Assembly: GCF_042651425.1 (NCBI RefSeq)
Contig: NZ_JBHSCW010000007.1
Coordinates: 248,001-312,000 of the forward strand
Source of the DNA: Fodinicurvata halophila
GTDB lineage: Bacteria; Pseudomonadota; Alphaproteobacteria; Kiloniellales; DSM-21159
DNA length: 64,000 bases
Reading direction: 5' to 3'
The notes under the pieces are model-generated. The model was not told the DNA's origin and ran no database searches. It worked only from the letters and a program-made list of their open reading frames with translations. Of this stretch, positions 36,890 through 45,185 are shown piece by piece (position 1 is the first letter of the stretch; each line of letters opens with the position of its first letter). Position numbers and translations under genes: made by a program.

Positions 36890-37783
36890 TCAGCCCCTGA
36901 TCTCGACATCCGCCCACTCCTCCATCAGGCGGGCGATGCAGGTGAAGTCGGAGTCGGCGCCGTATTTCGCCTGGGTAACCGCCAGCATCTCGCGCACGAA
37001 GGCGCCGCCCAGCATGGGCACGCCCAGCGTTTCGGATTCGTCGACGCACATGCGTACGTCCTTGTAAGACAGGCCCGTGGCAAAGCCGAAATCGAAGGTG
37101 CCCGGCAGGATGGCCTTGGGGAACTTGTCCTGGGTCGCGCTGTTGCGCCCCGAGGAGACGTTGATGGTGTCGATCATGACCTTGGGGTCGATGCCGGCCT
37201 TGACCCCCATGGCCAGGGCCTCGGAGCTGAGCACCAGCGCGCCGGCGGCCAGCATGTTGTTGGCCAGCTTCAGGACCTGGGCCAGGCCCGGCTTGTCGCC
37301 CACATGGAAGATCTTGCCGAAGTTCTGCACGACGGGCTCGACCCGCTCGAAGATCTTCTGGGGGCAGGAAACCATGACCGCCAGCGTGCCGTTGGTGGCC
37401 CCCGCCACGCCGCCGCTGACCGGTGAATCGACCCACTGCTTCCCGGCGGCCGCCAGGCCCTCTGCCACCCGCGTGGCCGTGCTGGGGCCGGTGGTGGAGA
37501 CGTCGATCAGGATCTGGGCGCGGGCGCCTTCGACGATACCGTCCTGGCCCAGAGCGGTCTGCTCGACGATGTGCGGGGTGGGCAGGCTGGTCAGGACGAT
37601 GTCGCTTAGCTCCGCCACTTCCCGGGGCGAGCCGGCGGCTGTCGCCCCATCGCCGACCACGCGGTCGATGGCGTCCTGGGAGACGTCGTGGACGACCACC
37701 TGATAACCGGCTTTCAAAAGCCGGGTGGACATGGGGCCGCCCATGCGGCCAAGACCGATGAAACCGATGGCGTTCTGGCTCAT
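36890..37783 (-). CDS. 3-hydroxyisobutyrate dehydrogenase-family oxidoreductase (copy 2)
   Basis: A 297-residue beta-hydroxyacid dehydrogenase: IGFIGLGRMGGPM (6-18) binds NAD(P), DSPVSGGVAGATNGTLA is the substrate loop, and VLKLANNML holds the catalytic lysine. It differs from the copy at 28135 in the C-terminal half, so the two may act on different hydroxyacids of one pathway. It follows the SDR gene by 53 bases and precedes the MmgE/PrpD gene by 4. Confidence 0.92.
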   Translation of the reverse strand: MSQNAIGFIGLGRMGGPMSTRLLKAGYQVVVHDVSQDAIDRVVGDGATAAGSPREVAELSDIVLTSLPTPHIVEQTALGQDGIVEGARAQILIDVSTTGPSTATRVAEGLAAAGKQWVDSPVSGGVAGATNGTLAVMVSCPQKIFERVEPVVQNFGKIFHVGDKPGLAQVLKLANNMLAAGALVLSSEALAMGVKAGIDPKVMIDTINVSSGRNSATQDKFPKAILPGTFDFGFATGLSYKDVRMCVDESETLGVPMLGGAFVREMLAVTQAKYGADSDFTCIARLMEEWADVEIRG

Positions 37784-37836
37784 GTTCTCCCCCAGATATC
37801 AGGAATGAGAGCGGGCGATCCGTTCTGGATCTGCAC

Positions 37837-38586
37837 TCAGGGACCGGTGATCGTCATGCCGGCATCCACCTTCAGGGTGATGCCCGTGACGCTGACGCTG
37901 TCGTCCGAGGCCAGGTAGATGGCGGCCTTGCCGACTTCCTCGGCGGTGGTCAGGCGTTTCAGCGGCGATTTCTGCTTGCGGCTTTCCCAGCCGGCCTCGT
38001 CGATCACCGAACTGGCGCCGGGGGTCACAACGGAGCCGGGCGCCACGGCGTTCACACGGATGCCGAAGGGCCCCAGCTCGCCGGCCTGCTGGCGCGTCAG
38101 GGCGTCCATGCCGCCCTTGATGGAGGTGTAGACCGAGGCATTGGGGATCATCATGGAGACGGCGATGGAGGACAGGTTGATGATGCTGCCGCCTCCGCTG
38201 GCCTTCAGGTGGGGCGTGGCCGCCTGCAGCGACCAGAAGACGCCCTTCAGGCCGATGTCGATCATGCTGTCGATGATTTCGGGGTCGAAGGTCTCAAGCG
38301 GCGAATAGTGAAAGCGGACCGCATTGTTGACCAGGATATCCAGGCCGCCGGCCTCGCTCGCGAAGTGGTCGATCGCGGCGAAGACCTGTTCGCGCGAGGC
38401 CACGTCACACTGCGCCGTCATCACATCGAGGTCCCCGGCAGCCTGCTGTGCCTCCGCCAGAAGGTCCTCGTTGATGTCGAGAATGCAGACCTTGGCGCCC
38501 TCGCCTGCAAAGGCGAAGGCGATGGCCCGACCGAGCCCGCCGGCCGCACCCGTCACGACGGCGCGTTTCCCGGATAAACGTCCCAT
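37837..38586 (-). CDS. Short-chain dehydrogenase/reductase
   Basis: A 249-residue classical SDR: VTGAAGGLGRAIAFAFA (10-26) for the cofactor, CDVASREQV, NNAVRFHYS, and the catalytic Ser plus YTSIK (Y-x3-K). The D at the end of strand 2 (CILDINED) favours NAD(H). It is the first gene of the operon reading toward livH and lies directly downstream of a palindromic operator-like site at 38640. The substrate is probably a hydroxy- or oxo-acid of the same pathway. Confidence 0.93.
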   Translation of the reverse strand: MGRLSGKRAVVTGAAGGLGRAIAFAFAGEGAKVCILDINEDLLAEAQQAAGDLDVMTAQCDVASREQVFAAIDHFASEAGGLDILVNNAVRFHYSPLETFDPEIIDSMIDIGLKGVFWSLQAATPHLKASGGGSIINLSSIAVSMMIPNASVYTSIKGGMDALTRQQAGELGPFGIRVNAVAPGSVVTPGASSVIDEAGWESRKQKSPLKRLTTAEEVGKAAIYLASDDSVSVTGITLKVDAGMTITGP

Positions 38587-38639
38587 TTGTCCTCCCTGTC
38601 CTGCCGAGCGGCAAGTTTCACTACCTTGTTGTCAGGTAT

Positions 38640-38654
38640 TATTGTTGGACAATA
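38640..38654 (-). promoter_or_regulatory. GntR-type operator candidate before the catabolic operon
   Basis: The perfect 15-bp palindrome TATTGTTGGACAATA has the form TnGT-N3-ACnA, the consensus of FadR-subfamily (FCD) GntR repressors. It is 54 bases upstream of the SDR start, between the divergently spaced genes, so it is a good candidate target for the GntR encoded at 29451. Confidence 0.5.
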
Positions 38655-38794
38655 TCACACGCAAACAGTCTTTCAATAGACAAATTGACCGATTGCTCCG
38701 ATCCGGAAGCATCGCTGTCTTCGAGATAGGGATGGACGTTGGGAAGGTGTTTCTTCGGCCGGTTCCGGGAGGTGCCCCGACCTTGAAGGCTTCA

Positions 38795-38989
38795 TCAGTG
38801 CAGGCGCTGCAGGCGCTTTTCGAACTCAGCCGCGGTGATCTCGCCGCTGTCCAGGCGGGTGCGCAGGAGGGCTTCGGCCTGCTCATGCGTGGCGGGCCGG
38901 CCACCGGGGACGAGGCCGAAGGCGCGCAGGATCAGGGCGGCGCCCAGTAGCTGGACGCCGATGTAGAGCAGCGTTATCACCAGAGCCAT
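38795..38989 (-). CDS. Small SHOCT-domain membrane protein
   Basis: A 64-residue protein: one membrane helix (ALVITLLYIGVQLLGAALIL) followed by the SHOCT motif EALLRTRLDSGEITAAEFEKRLQRL (about 40-63). SHOCT domains are short oligomerisation or nucleic-acid-associated modules with no settled function. The ATG at 38989 with AGGA before it is preferred over the longer frame. Confidence 0.75.
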   Translation of the reverse strand: MALVITLLYIGVQLLGAALILRAFGLVPGGRPATHEQAEALLRTRLDSGEITAAEFEKRLQRLH

Positions 38990-39110
38990 GGTCCTGTCAT
39001 CCCCGCTGCCTGTGCCGTCCACGCAGTGAGGGGACGAGTCTGCCACAGGGAGGCTGCCGACCGATAGGCCGATTGCGAAAGCGACTTGTCTCGCGGGTCG
39101 CTTCTACCGC

Positions 39111-39704
39111 TTACAGGACGCCGTTCACCGCCGTAAGGACGCCGCCCAGCGAGATGATCAGCGCGACGAGCGCGATGACGCCGTCCTGCAGGATGACGGC
39201 CAGGCCGAAGGCGCCGATGGCGAGCCAGGAGATCGCCGCGGCGAAGGGCACGACCTCCAGCGGCGGGACGGTCAGCGCCACCAGGATGCAGCACAAAGCC
39301 GCGATCTTGAGGCCCGGCCCGCGGATCAGCTGGACCAGGCGGGGCCGGGCGATGGCGTCGATGCGCCGGGCAACCGGGCGCAGGCGGTCCAGGAACGCGG
39401 CCAGCTTGTCCTGCTCCACCGAGCGCCGCAGCACGAAGCCCGGCAGCCAGAGGTGCTTCTGGTTGACGAGCAGCTGGCCGGCAATCGCGATGGTGCACAG
39501 TGCAAACAGCGTCGGCACGCCGGGGATGCCGCCCAGGGGCGAGATGGCGATGAGCGCGATCAGCAGCAGCAGCGGCCCGAAGGAGCGGTAGCCCACCGCG
39601 TTCATGAGCTCGTTCACCGAGACCTGTTGCGCATTGCCGTTGCCGGCCGTCTCCATGCGCTCGAGCATTTCCTGCAGGCTGCTGGGCTGGCTGTTCGCGG
39701 GCAT
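39111..39704 (-). CDS. exoD: ExoD family membrane protein
   Basis: A 197-residue inner-membrane protein: a short cytosolic start with VSVNELMNAVGYRSFGPLLLLIALIAISPLGGIPGVPT, the ExoD signature, followed by hydrophobic segments after IRGPGLKIAALCCILVAL. ExoD affects exopolysaccharide production and alkaline tolerance in rhizobia; the mechanism is not known. It is 13 kb from the polysaccharide island and there is no operon link. The ATG at 39704 is the likely start. Confidence 0.88.
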   Translation of the reverse strand: MPANSQPSSLQEMLERMETAGNGNAQQVSVNELMNAVGYRSFGPLLLLIALIAISPLGGIPGVPTLFALCTIAIAGQLLVNQKHLWLPGFVLRRSVEQDKLAAFLDRLRPVARRIDAIARPRLVQLIRGPGLKIAALCCILVALTVPPLEVVPFAAAISWLAIGAFGLAVILQDGVIALVALIISLGGVLTAVNGVL

Positions 39705-39849
39705 GGCAAGGTCCGGGACGGGGTGGAACACGCCCACGGAACCTAGCGAGACCGCTTTTGCCGGGCAAGGGGGTGTTCCGGCACTTGTGGATGTGCCCCG
39801 GCGCTCCAGATTCAGGACTCTGTCGCATTCCTACAGGAAAGGACCTGTC

Positions 39850-40224
39850 ATGCCCGCACGTCTTTCCATCATCTCCGCCGTCGTGGCCTTCGTCCTCGCT
39901 TTCACGGCGCTGCCGGCGCTGGCGCACCATGGCTGGAACTGGGCCGAGGACGAGAACTCGGAGCTGACCGGCGTTGTCGAGAGCACCAGCCTCGGCAACC
40001 CCCATGGCACCGTCACCCTGATGGTCGACGGCGAGGCCTGGGAGATCGAGGTCGGCCAGCCCTGGCGCAACGAGCGCGCCGGGCTGAGCGAGGAGAACCT
40101 CTTCAAGGGCGCCGAGATCACCGTCCAGGGCCATCGCTCCAAGGATGCCGGCGAGCGGCGGCTCAAGGCCGAGCGCGTGATCATCGAGGGGACCGTGCAC
40201 GATCTCTATCCGGGCCGCGACTGA
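39850..40224 (+). CDS. Secreted small protein, DUF6152-like
   Basis: A 124-residue exported protein: a Sec signal (ARLSIISAVVAFVLAFTALPALA, cut before HHGWNW), then a compact beta domain (ELTGVVESTSLGNPHGTVTLMVDGEAWEI, ITVQGHRSKDAGERRLKAERVIIEG). The mature start AHHGW and the NPHG segment are typical of the DUF6152 family, whose function is unknown; the histidines suggest metal binding. AGGAAAGGA precedes the ATG. Followed after 30 bases by a membrane protein gene, as often seen in this family. Confidence 0.82.
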   Translation: MPARLSIISAVVAFVLAFTALPALAHHGWNWAEDENSELTGVVESTSLGNPHGTVTLMVDGEAWEIEVGQPWRNERAGLSEENLFKGAEITVQGHRSKDAGERRLKAERVIIEGTVHDLYPGRD

Positions 40225-40254
40225 CGACGGGTCGCCGTCGCCCCGGAGTCCGGC

Positions 40255-40731
40255 GTGCTGACCGCGCTGCTCGAGCTGCTGCGCGACAGCGGCCCCGCCG
40301 TCTTCCTGCGCGGCGGGCGCTGGAGCTATGGGCTGGTCAACGGTGCCCATATCCTGGGGCTGGCCCTGCTGGTGGGCGCCATCCTGCCGCTCGACCTGCG
40401 CCTGGCCGGCCTGTGGCGCAGCGAACCGGCCGAACGGCTGGCGCGCGTGCTGCTGCCGGTGGCCATGACCGGCCTGGGCCTGGCCGTGGCGACGGGCCTG
40501 CTGCTGTTCTCGGTGCGCCCCTTCGAGTACCTGGCCAATCCCTTCTTTCCCGCCAAGCTGGCCCTGGTGGCGCTGGCCGTCGCCAATGCGCTCTGGCTGC
40601 GCCTCTCGCCCGCCTGGCGGGCCTTGCACGAAGACGGCCGCGTGCCTCGCCGCCTGGCCGCGGCCGGCGTGATCTCGCTCCTCCTCTGGATCGCCGCCCT
40701 GTTCTGCGGCCGCCTGATCGCGTTTGTGTGA
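40255..40731 (+). CDS. Four-helix membrane protein, DUF6644/DUF2214-like
   Basis: A 158-residue integral membrane protein with about four helices (about 25-47, 66-86, 98-115, 133-153). The first conserved stretch WSYGLVNGAHILGLALLVGAILPLDLRLAG carries a membrane histidine, as in haem- or copper-related DUF membrane proteins. The GTG start at 40255 has GGAG upstream. Probably one operon with the preceding secreted protein; together they look like a periplasm/membrane metal-handling pair, but this is inference. Confidence 0.78.
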   Translation: MLTALLELLRDSGPAVFLRGGRWSYGLVNGAHILGLALLVGAILPLDLRLAGLWRSEPAERLARVLLPVAMTGLGLAVATGLLLFSVRPFEYLANPFFPAKLALVALAVANALWLRLSPAWRALHEDGRVPRRLAAAGVISLLLWIAALFCGRLIAFV

Positions 40732-40798
40732 GAAGAGTCCTTGCCTGTCGTGGCGTGGGAACATCAGACTCTTGCAGGCAAACAGGAAGGATATAGGC

Positions 40799-41032
40799 AT
40801 GAACGAGAGCAGCACGGACAGCTTCCAACGCTTTTCCACGCTGACCTGTCCGCAGTGCGGGCATGCGGCGCGCGAGGAGATGCCGATCGACGCCTGCCAG
40901 TACTTCCATGACTGCAAGGGCTGCGGCGCCGTGCTGAAGCCGTTGCCGGGCGACTGTTGCGTCTACTGCTCCTACGGTGATGTGAAATGCCCGCCGGTGC
41001 AGCTCGGCGACGGCTGCTGCGCGGGCTCCTGA
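40799..41032 (+). CDS. GDCCVYCSYGD-type small cysteine-rich metal protein
   Basis: A 77-residue protein with three cysteine groups: CPQCG (zinc-ribbon-like), CKGCG, and GDCCVYCSYGDVKCPPVQ with a terminal CC. The GDCCV(F/Y)CSYG motif defines a small family found near mercury/heavy-metal and MerR genes. Likely metal binding in the cytosol. AGGAAGG lies before the ATG at 40799. No metal transporter or MerR is visible here. Confidence 0.85.
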   Translation: MNESSTDSFQRFSTLTCPQCGHAAREEMPIDACQYFHDCKGCGAVLKPLPGDCCVYCSYGDVKCPPVQLGDGCCAGS

Positions 41033-41155
41033 CCTCGGTTTGACGGCGGTTTGACGGCGCGCAAGTGAGGGCGCCGGTGCAGGCGGGGCCATATGCTCAC
41101 TGGGCAGCGGACGCACAAGGTTGTAGTCTGTGCCGAATCACAAGGGGAGGAAGCG

Positions 41156-41542
41156 ATGACGTTCAGCAATCCCGAGGGCATGGCGCCGCCGTTGGCGCAC
41201 TACTCCCACACGGCCGAGGTCCCGGCCGGCGCGCGCTGGCTGGTGGTCTCCGGCCAGGTGGGCGTGCAGCCCGACGGGACGATCGCCGAGGACATCGCCG
41301 CGCAGAGCGAGTGGACCTGGCGCAACCTGCTGACTTGCCTGCAGGCGGCCGGCATGGGCGTGCCGGATATCGTGAAGGTCGGGCATTTCCTGGTCCACCC
41401 GGCGGACTTTCCGGCCTATGCCGAGGTGCGCGGCCGCTACCTGGGCGACCACAAGCCGGCCTCGACACTGCTCTACGTGCAGGGCCTGGTAAAACCGGAG
41501 CTGCGGGTTGAGGTGGAGGTCACCGCGGCCAGGATGGACTGA
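41156..41542 (+). CDS. RidA/YjgF/Rid family protein
   Basis: A 128-residue Rid-fold protein (reactive imine/enamine deaminase type). It has LVVSGQVGVQPDGTIAEDIAAQ, TWRNLLTCLQAAGMGVPDIVKVGHFL and the late STLLYVQGLVKPELRVEVEVTA, where RidA normally has R(S)xxxV and a catalytic Arg near the end; here the arginine position reads KPELRVE, so activity is uncertain. The ATG at 41156 follows GGGGAGGAAGC. Start of a short run of small plus-strand genes. Confidence 0.88.
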   Translation: MTFSNPEGMAPPLAHYSHTAEVPAGARWLVVSGQVGVQPDGTIAEDIAAQSEWTWRNLLTCLQAAGMGVPDIVKVGHFLVHPADFPAYAEVRGRYLGDHKPASTLLYVQGLVKPELRVEVEVTAARMD

Positions 41543-41566
41543 ACAGCAGACGTAGGAAAGACGGGC

Positions 41567-41968
41567 ATGAGCAAGGCGGAGATCCAGACCCAACCCATCC
41601 ATCTGGGCCGCGGCGGCACGGCTTCGGTGGAACCGACCTTTACCGGCGAAATGCAGTGGTACGCCGACTACATTGCGCGGCACGAGGCAGACGGCGCCGA
41701 GGGGCGCCTGGTGGCCCTGCACAGCTTCACCGAACCCTGGACCAGCTGGGAGGTACATCCCAACGGCAGCGAGGTGGTGCTCTGCATCAGCGGGCACATG
41801 ACCCTGCACCAGGAAGCCCCTGACGGCCGCCAGTCCACGGTGACTCTGAATGCCGGCGACTACGCCATCAACGCGCCGGGCGTGTGGCACACCGCCGACG
41901 TGGAGGGGGAAGCCACCGCGCTGTTCATCACGCCGGGCCTGGGCACGGAGCACCGGCCGCGAGAGTAG
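41567..41968 (+). CDS. Cupin-domain protein
   Basis: A 133-residue single cupin. Motif 1 is W-E-V-H-P-N-G-S-E-V-V-L-C-I-S-G (about 67-82) with one His and Glu, motif 2 NAGDYAINAPGVWHTADV (about 104-121). The metal ligands are partly kept (H70, E75, H117). Such proteins range from dioxygenases to sugar isomerases and simple binding proteins; nothing more precise can be read. 24 bases after the RidA-like gene. Confidence 0.85.
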   Translation: MSKAEIQTQPIHLGRGGTASVEPTFTGEMQWYADYIARHEADGAEGRLVALHSFTEPWTSWEVHPNGSEVVLCISGHMTLHQEAPDGRQSTVTLNAGDYAINAPGVWHTADVEGEATALFITPGLGTEHRPRE

Positions 41969-41999
41969 GTCGAGACCAGTCAAGGGAGCAGGAGGCAGA

Positions 42000-42359
42000 A
42001 TGGCCGCCTCCATCCATCTCAAGCGCGCCTACGAGACACCGGCCGAAGAGGACGGCACGCGGGTGCTGGTGGACCGGCTGTGGCCGCGCGGCGTGTCGAA
42101 GGAGACGCTGCAGCTGGACCACTGGCTGAAGGCCGTGGCGCCCAGCACGGACCTGCGCAAGTGGTTCAACCACGACCCGGACAAGTGGACGGAGCTGCGG
42201 CGGCGCTATCGCCAGGAACTGGAGAGCGGCGAACAGCGCCAGGCCTTCGAGGAGCTGCAGGCCCTGGCGCAGCAGGGGCCGTTGACGCTGATCTACGGCG
42301 CCCGGGACGAAAGGCACAATCACGCCGTCCTCCTGAAGGAGCTGCTGGAGGAAACCTAG
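42000..42359 (+). CDS. DUF488 family protein
   Basis: A 119-residue DUF488 protein: RVLVDRLWPRGVSKE, WLKAVAPSTDLRKWFNHDPDKW and the end GPLTLIYGARDERHNHAVLLKELL are the family hallmarks (YeaO-like). Function unknown; a regulatory or repair role has been suggested for relatives. The ATG at 42000 lies 6 bases after GGAGGC. Last gene of the small plus-strand group. Confidence 0.92.
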   Translation: MAASIHLKRAYETPAEEDGTRVLVDRLWPRGVSKETLQLDHWLKAVAPSTDLRKWFNHDPDKWTELRRRYRQELESGEQRQAFEELQALAQQGPLTLIYGARDERHNHAVLLKELLEET

Positions 42360-42688
42360 GTTTCTGCCTGTGTGACTTTTTGCAGACCTGTGCGTGGCAA
42401 GACGGGCCCTGCGACTTTGAGTCCGTGGGCGCGGCGCGGGCGCATCCCCATATGAAATGGACACGCGAAAGAACACCGGGCTCGCGGAACGGCATGCGCC
42501 GAGCGATGCCCGCTTTCTTCCCCTATGGGCTCGCCGAGTGGCAGGCAAGGCCTGTTTTCCCCGCGAGTCTGACGGACGCCTGATGGCGGTCTGGGCCGGG
42601 AACGGCCGCGTTCCGCGCATTGAAATGCGGTGTCTCCGGCGCAGCCGCCACCGGCATCGGCTGAAAGAGATGTCAGGAGGCGGTGACA
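42360..42688. other. 329-base gap before a membrane protein gene
   Basis: No gene or repeat copy assigned. GC-rich with no clear terminator. Short open frames here have no ribosome site and no protein-like pattern. The last bases hold AGGAGG, the ribosome site of the gene at 42689; a promoter must lie in this gap but I cannot place it. Confidence 0.3.
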
Positions 42689-43171
42689 ATGGACGAACGC
42701 TGGAACTGGGATCAGAGTCACACCGAGAGCTGGGGCAGCGGCCAGGCGTCGTGGGCGCCCGAGGCGCAGACAGCCCCTTCGTCTCATGACGAGAGCGAGG
42801 CCGCCCAGGGCAACCGGGCCCTGCACGGCGGCGTCTACAAGTTGGTCGTGGGCGCCTGGCTGTGGCTGCTGCTGGTCTTCTGGACGGTCTTCGGCTTCGA
42901 GCGCGAAAGTGCCTACATGATGGCGGTGACCACGGGGCTGTTCTTCCTCTACTTCGGGATCTCCGCCATGCTGATGGGCATGCAGCGCGACTACGAGACG
43001 GTGCATGAGCGCTTCACACGCTACCTGCAGCAGCGCTTCGAGACCCAGTCCGGGCCGATCAGCGGCTGGGGCTCGCTGGTCCAGGTAGCAATCATTCCCG
43101 TGGCCCTGGCGCTGGCCGGGACGGTGATCGGCCTGATCATCGTGCTGGCGCGCAACGGGGCGCTCGGCTAG
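42689..43171 (+). CDS. Small membrane protein (paralogue of the gene at 58107)
   Basis: A 160-residue protein: a polar N-terminus (~1-45), two helices (YKLVVGAWLWLLLVFWTVF and AVTTGLFFLYFGISAMLMG), a charged loop and a C-terminal helix (GSLVQVAIIPVALALAGTVIGLIIVLA). The pattern GxxxRxxxGWGSLVQVAIIPxALALAGT is shared with the protein at 58107 in the NO-response operon. Function unknown. The ATG at 42689 is chosen because AGGAGG lies 8 bases before it. Confidence 0.8.
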   Translation: MDERWNWDQSHTESWGSGQASWAPEAQTAPSSHDESEAAQGNRALHGGVYKLVVGAWLWLLLVFWTVFGFERESAYMMAVTTGLFFLYFGISAMLMGMQRDYETVHERFTRYLQQRFETQSGPISGWGSLVQVAIIPVALALAGTVIGLIIVLARNGALG

Positions 43172-43201
43172 CGCCCGGCGCACTAGGACATCGAGGGTGG
43201 C

Positions 43202-43993
43202 TCAGGGCTGGGCCCGGATAAAGTAGTCGTGGCCGGGAATGCCCGGCTTGAGGCGCCCGCTCTCGTCCCAGTCCTCCCAGTCGGCGAAGCGCAGCGGCCG
43301 GTCCTCGTCCAGGTGCCGCAGGCGCTCGGACCAGGCGGCCTGCAGGAACTGCAGGTGGGCCTGGAAGCCGGTGGCGTCCCGGTAGGCATAGCCGCTGCCC
43401 TGGATGCCGTGGGCGCGGAAGGCGGGCAGGACCGTGAATCCCATGTAGTGCAGGGAGTAGTGCAGCGGCCAGAGCAGCAGCTCGATGTCGCCGCCGCGCC
43501 CGTTGTGGGCGAAGGTCTCGGTCGGCCCGCCGGTGGTCACCGAGACCAGCGCGCGCCGGCCGCGGAAATAGCCGCGATTGTAGCGCATGGACGAGGTGTA
43601 GAGGCCGCCGTTGACGAAGACGCGGTCCATCCAGCCCTTCAGGATCGCCGGCTGGGCGTGCCACCAGAGGGGAAACTGGAAGACCACCAGGTCGGCACGC
43701 TCTAGGCGGTTGATCTCACGCTGGACCTCGGGCGCCAGAGTGCCGTGCGCGGAGGCCCGGCGCTGTTCGGCCAGCGGGGCGAAGACTTGTCGGTCGGCGC
43801 GTTCACCGTAGTGGGCCGGGCCCTCGGCCGGATCGAAGCCCTCGCCGTAGAGGTCCGAGACCTCCACCCGGTATCCCCGCTCTGTCAGGGTGTCGACGGC
43901 TTTGTCCTTCAGCGTGCCGTTGAAGGAGTGCGGCTCCGGGTGGGTGAAGACGACAAGGGCACGGGGCTGCTGCTCGTTGGACATTGCGGACAT
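43202..43993 (-). CDS. NAD(P)H-dependent quinone reductase, flavodoxin fold (MdaB/NQO1-like)
   Basis: A 263-residue FMN or FAD oxidoreductase: VVFTHPEPHSFNGTLKDKAVDTL (14-36) is the flavin-phosphate loop, VVFQFPLWWHAQPAILKGWMDRVF (~97-120) the isoalloxazine region, and SVTTGGPTETFAHNG the second flavin loop. Two-electron reduction of quinones protects against redox cycling. It is divergent from the LysR regulator at 44091, which probably controls it; a palindrome lies between. Confidence 0.92.
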   Translation of the reverse strand: MSAMSNEQQPRALVVFTHPEPHSFNGTLKDKAVDTLTERGYRVEVSDLYGEGFDPAEGPAHYGERADRQVFAPLAEQRRASAHGTLAPEVQREINRLERADLVVFQFPLWWHAQPAILKGWMDRVFVNGGLYTSSMRYNRGYFRGRRALVSVTTGGPTETFAHNGRGGDIELLLWPLHYSLHYMGFTVLPAFRAHGIQGSGYAYRDATGFQAHLQFLQAAWSERLRHLDEDRPLRFADWEDWDESGRLKPGIPGHDYFIRAQP

Positions 43994-44034
43994 CGGGATC
44001 CTCCTTGCAAGGGCGTTGCGCTTTCCTGCGGGTC

Positions 44035-44050
44035 ATGAAAACCTGTTCAT
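44035..44050. promoter_or_regulatory. LysR-type binding site candidate
   Basis: The perfect inverted repeat ATGAA-N6-TTCAT contains the T-N11-A pattern of LysR-regulator boxes and lies between the divergent quinone reductase (start 43993) and lysR (start 44091) genes, where such sites are expected. Confidence 0.45.
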
Positions 44051-44090
44051 CCAGGAAAGAGAATTCGAAGATTTTGCGAAACAGCTTTGC

Positions 44091-44999
44091 ATGAATGAAC
44101 AGAAAGGACGCTGGGACGACCTGCGGGTGGTGCGCGCCATCGCCGAGACGGGCTCGCTGTCCGGTGCCGGGCGACGGCTGGGCTTGAGCCACGCCACGAT
44201 CTTTCGCCGGCTGGGCGAGATCGAGGCCCGGCTGGGCGTACGCCTGTTCGAGCGAGCACGCGGCGGTTACAGCCCGACGCCGGCCGGCGAGGACCTGGCG
44301 GCGACCGCCGGGCGAGTGGAAGCCGAGGTGCTGGAGGTGGAACGGCGCCTGGCCGGGCAGGACCTGCGGCCGGCGGGCAGCCTGCGGGTCACCACCACCG
44401 ACACGCTGCTGGCTGGTCTGCTCTCGCCCATCCTGGTCGCGTTCCGGCAGGCCTATCCCGAGATCGCGCTCGAGGTGGCGCTGTCCAACAACGTCTTCAG
44501 CCTGTCACGGCGCGAGGCGGACGTGGCCATCCGGCCGGCGCAGGACCCGCCGGAGACGCTGGTGGGGCGCCGGATCGGGGTCATCGCCCAGACGGTCTAT
44601 GGCCGGGCCGAGCTGCTGGAGGGCCGAACGGAACCGCTGGATCTGCAGGCCTATAGCTGGGTGGGACCGGACGAGGCCATGGGATATCGCCCTCTGGAGC
44701 GCTGGATGGAGCGCCACGGCCTGCAGGGGGCCTGCAGCTATCGTCTGGACAGCCTGCTTGCCATGTGTGCAGCGGTGCGGGACGGCGCCGGCCTGGCCGT
44801 GCTGCCCTGTTACCTGGGAGACGGTGCACCGGAACTGCGCCGCCTCGGTGCGCCCATCCCGGAGCTGGCCACGGACCTCTGGCTGCTGACCCATCCCGAC
44901 CTGCGCCGCGTGGCCCGCATCCGCGCCTTCCTGGATTTTGTCGCCGAGGCCGTGTCGGCGCAGGCGGCGCGGCTGGTTGGTTCCGCAGGTTGGGACTGA
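44091..44999 (+). CDS. LysR-family transcriptional regulator
   Basis: A 302-residue LTTR. Winged helix at ~5-65 (DDLRVVRAIAETGSLSGAGRRLGLSHATIFRRLGEIEARLGVRLFER) and a type-2 periplasmic-like effector domain after ~90 (LRVTTTDTLLAGLLSPILVAFRQAYPEI). The ATG at 44091 fits the usual LTTR start, though the ribosome site is weak. Divergent from the quinone reductase, the typical regulator-target arrangement. Followed by two intergenic repeats. Confidence 0.93.
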   Translation: MNEQKGRWDDLRVVRAIAETGSLSGAGRRLGLSHATIFRRLGEIEARLGVRLFERARGGYSPTPAGEDLAATAGRVEAEVLEVERRLAGQDLRPAGSLRVTTTDTLLAGLLSPILVAFRQAYPEIALEVALSNNVFSLSRREADVAIRPAQDPPETLVGRRIGVIAQTVYGRAELLEGRTEPLDLQAYSWVGPDEAMGYRPLERWMERHGLQGACSYRLDSLLAMCAAVRDGAGLAVLPCYLGDGAPELRRLGAPIPELATDLWLLTHPDLRRVARIRAFLDFVAEAVSAQAARLVGSAGWD

Positions 45000-45040
45000 G
45001 AGTGCTGTTGGCACTTTTCCAGGTCCACCCCTCGGGGCCC

Positions 45041-45122
45041 CTTCGAGACGCCGCTTTGCGGCGGCTCCTCAGGACAAGGCTGCTTCGAGGCATTGACTGG
45101 CGTCAATGCACCTCAGCATGAG
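45041..45122. repeat. Intergenic hairpin-repeat pair
   Basis: Two adjacent copies: 45041-45077 (CCCCTTCGAGACGCCGC facing GCGGCGGCTCCTCAGGA) and 45078-45122 (GCTGCTTCGAGGC, inner stem GCATTGAC/GTCAATGC, ACCTCAGCATGAGAG). They lie between the ends of lysR and the amidohydrolase gene. Confidence 0.75.
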
Positions 45123-45185
45123 AGATCTTTTAAGCGGGCCGCTTCTCCCTAACCTCCGCAGCCTGAGGAACAAGCCGCGAAGGCG

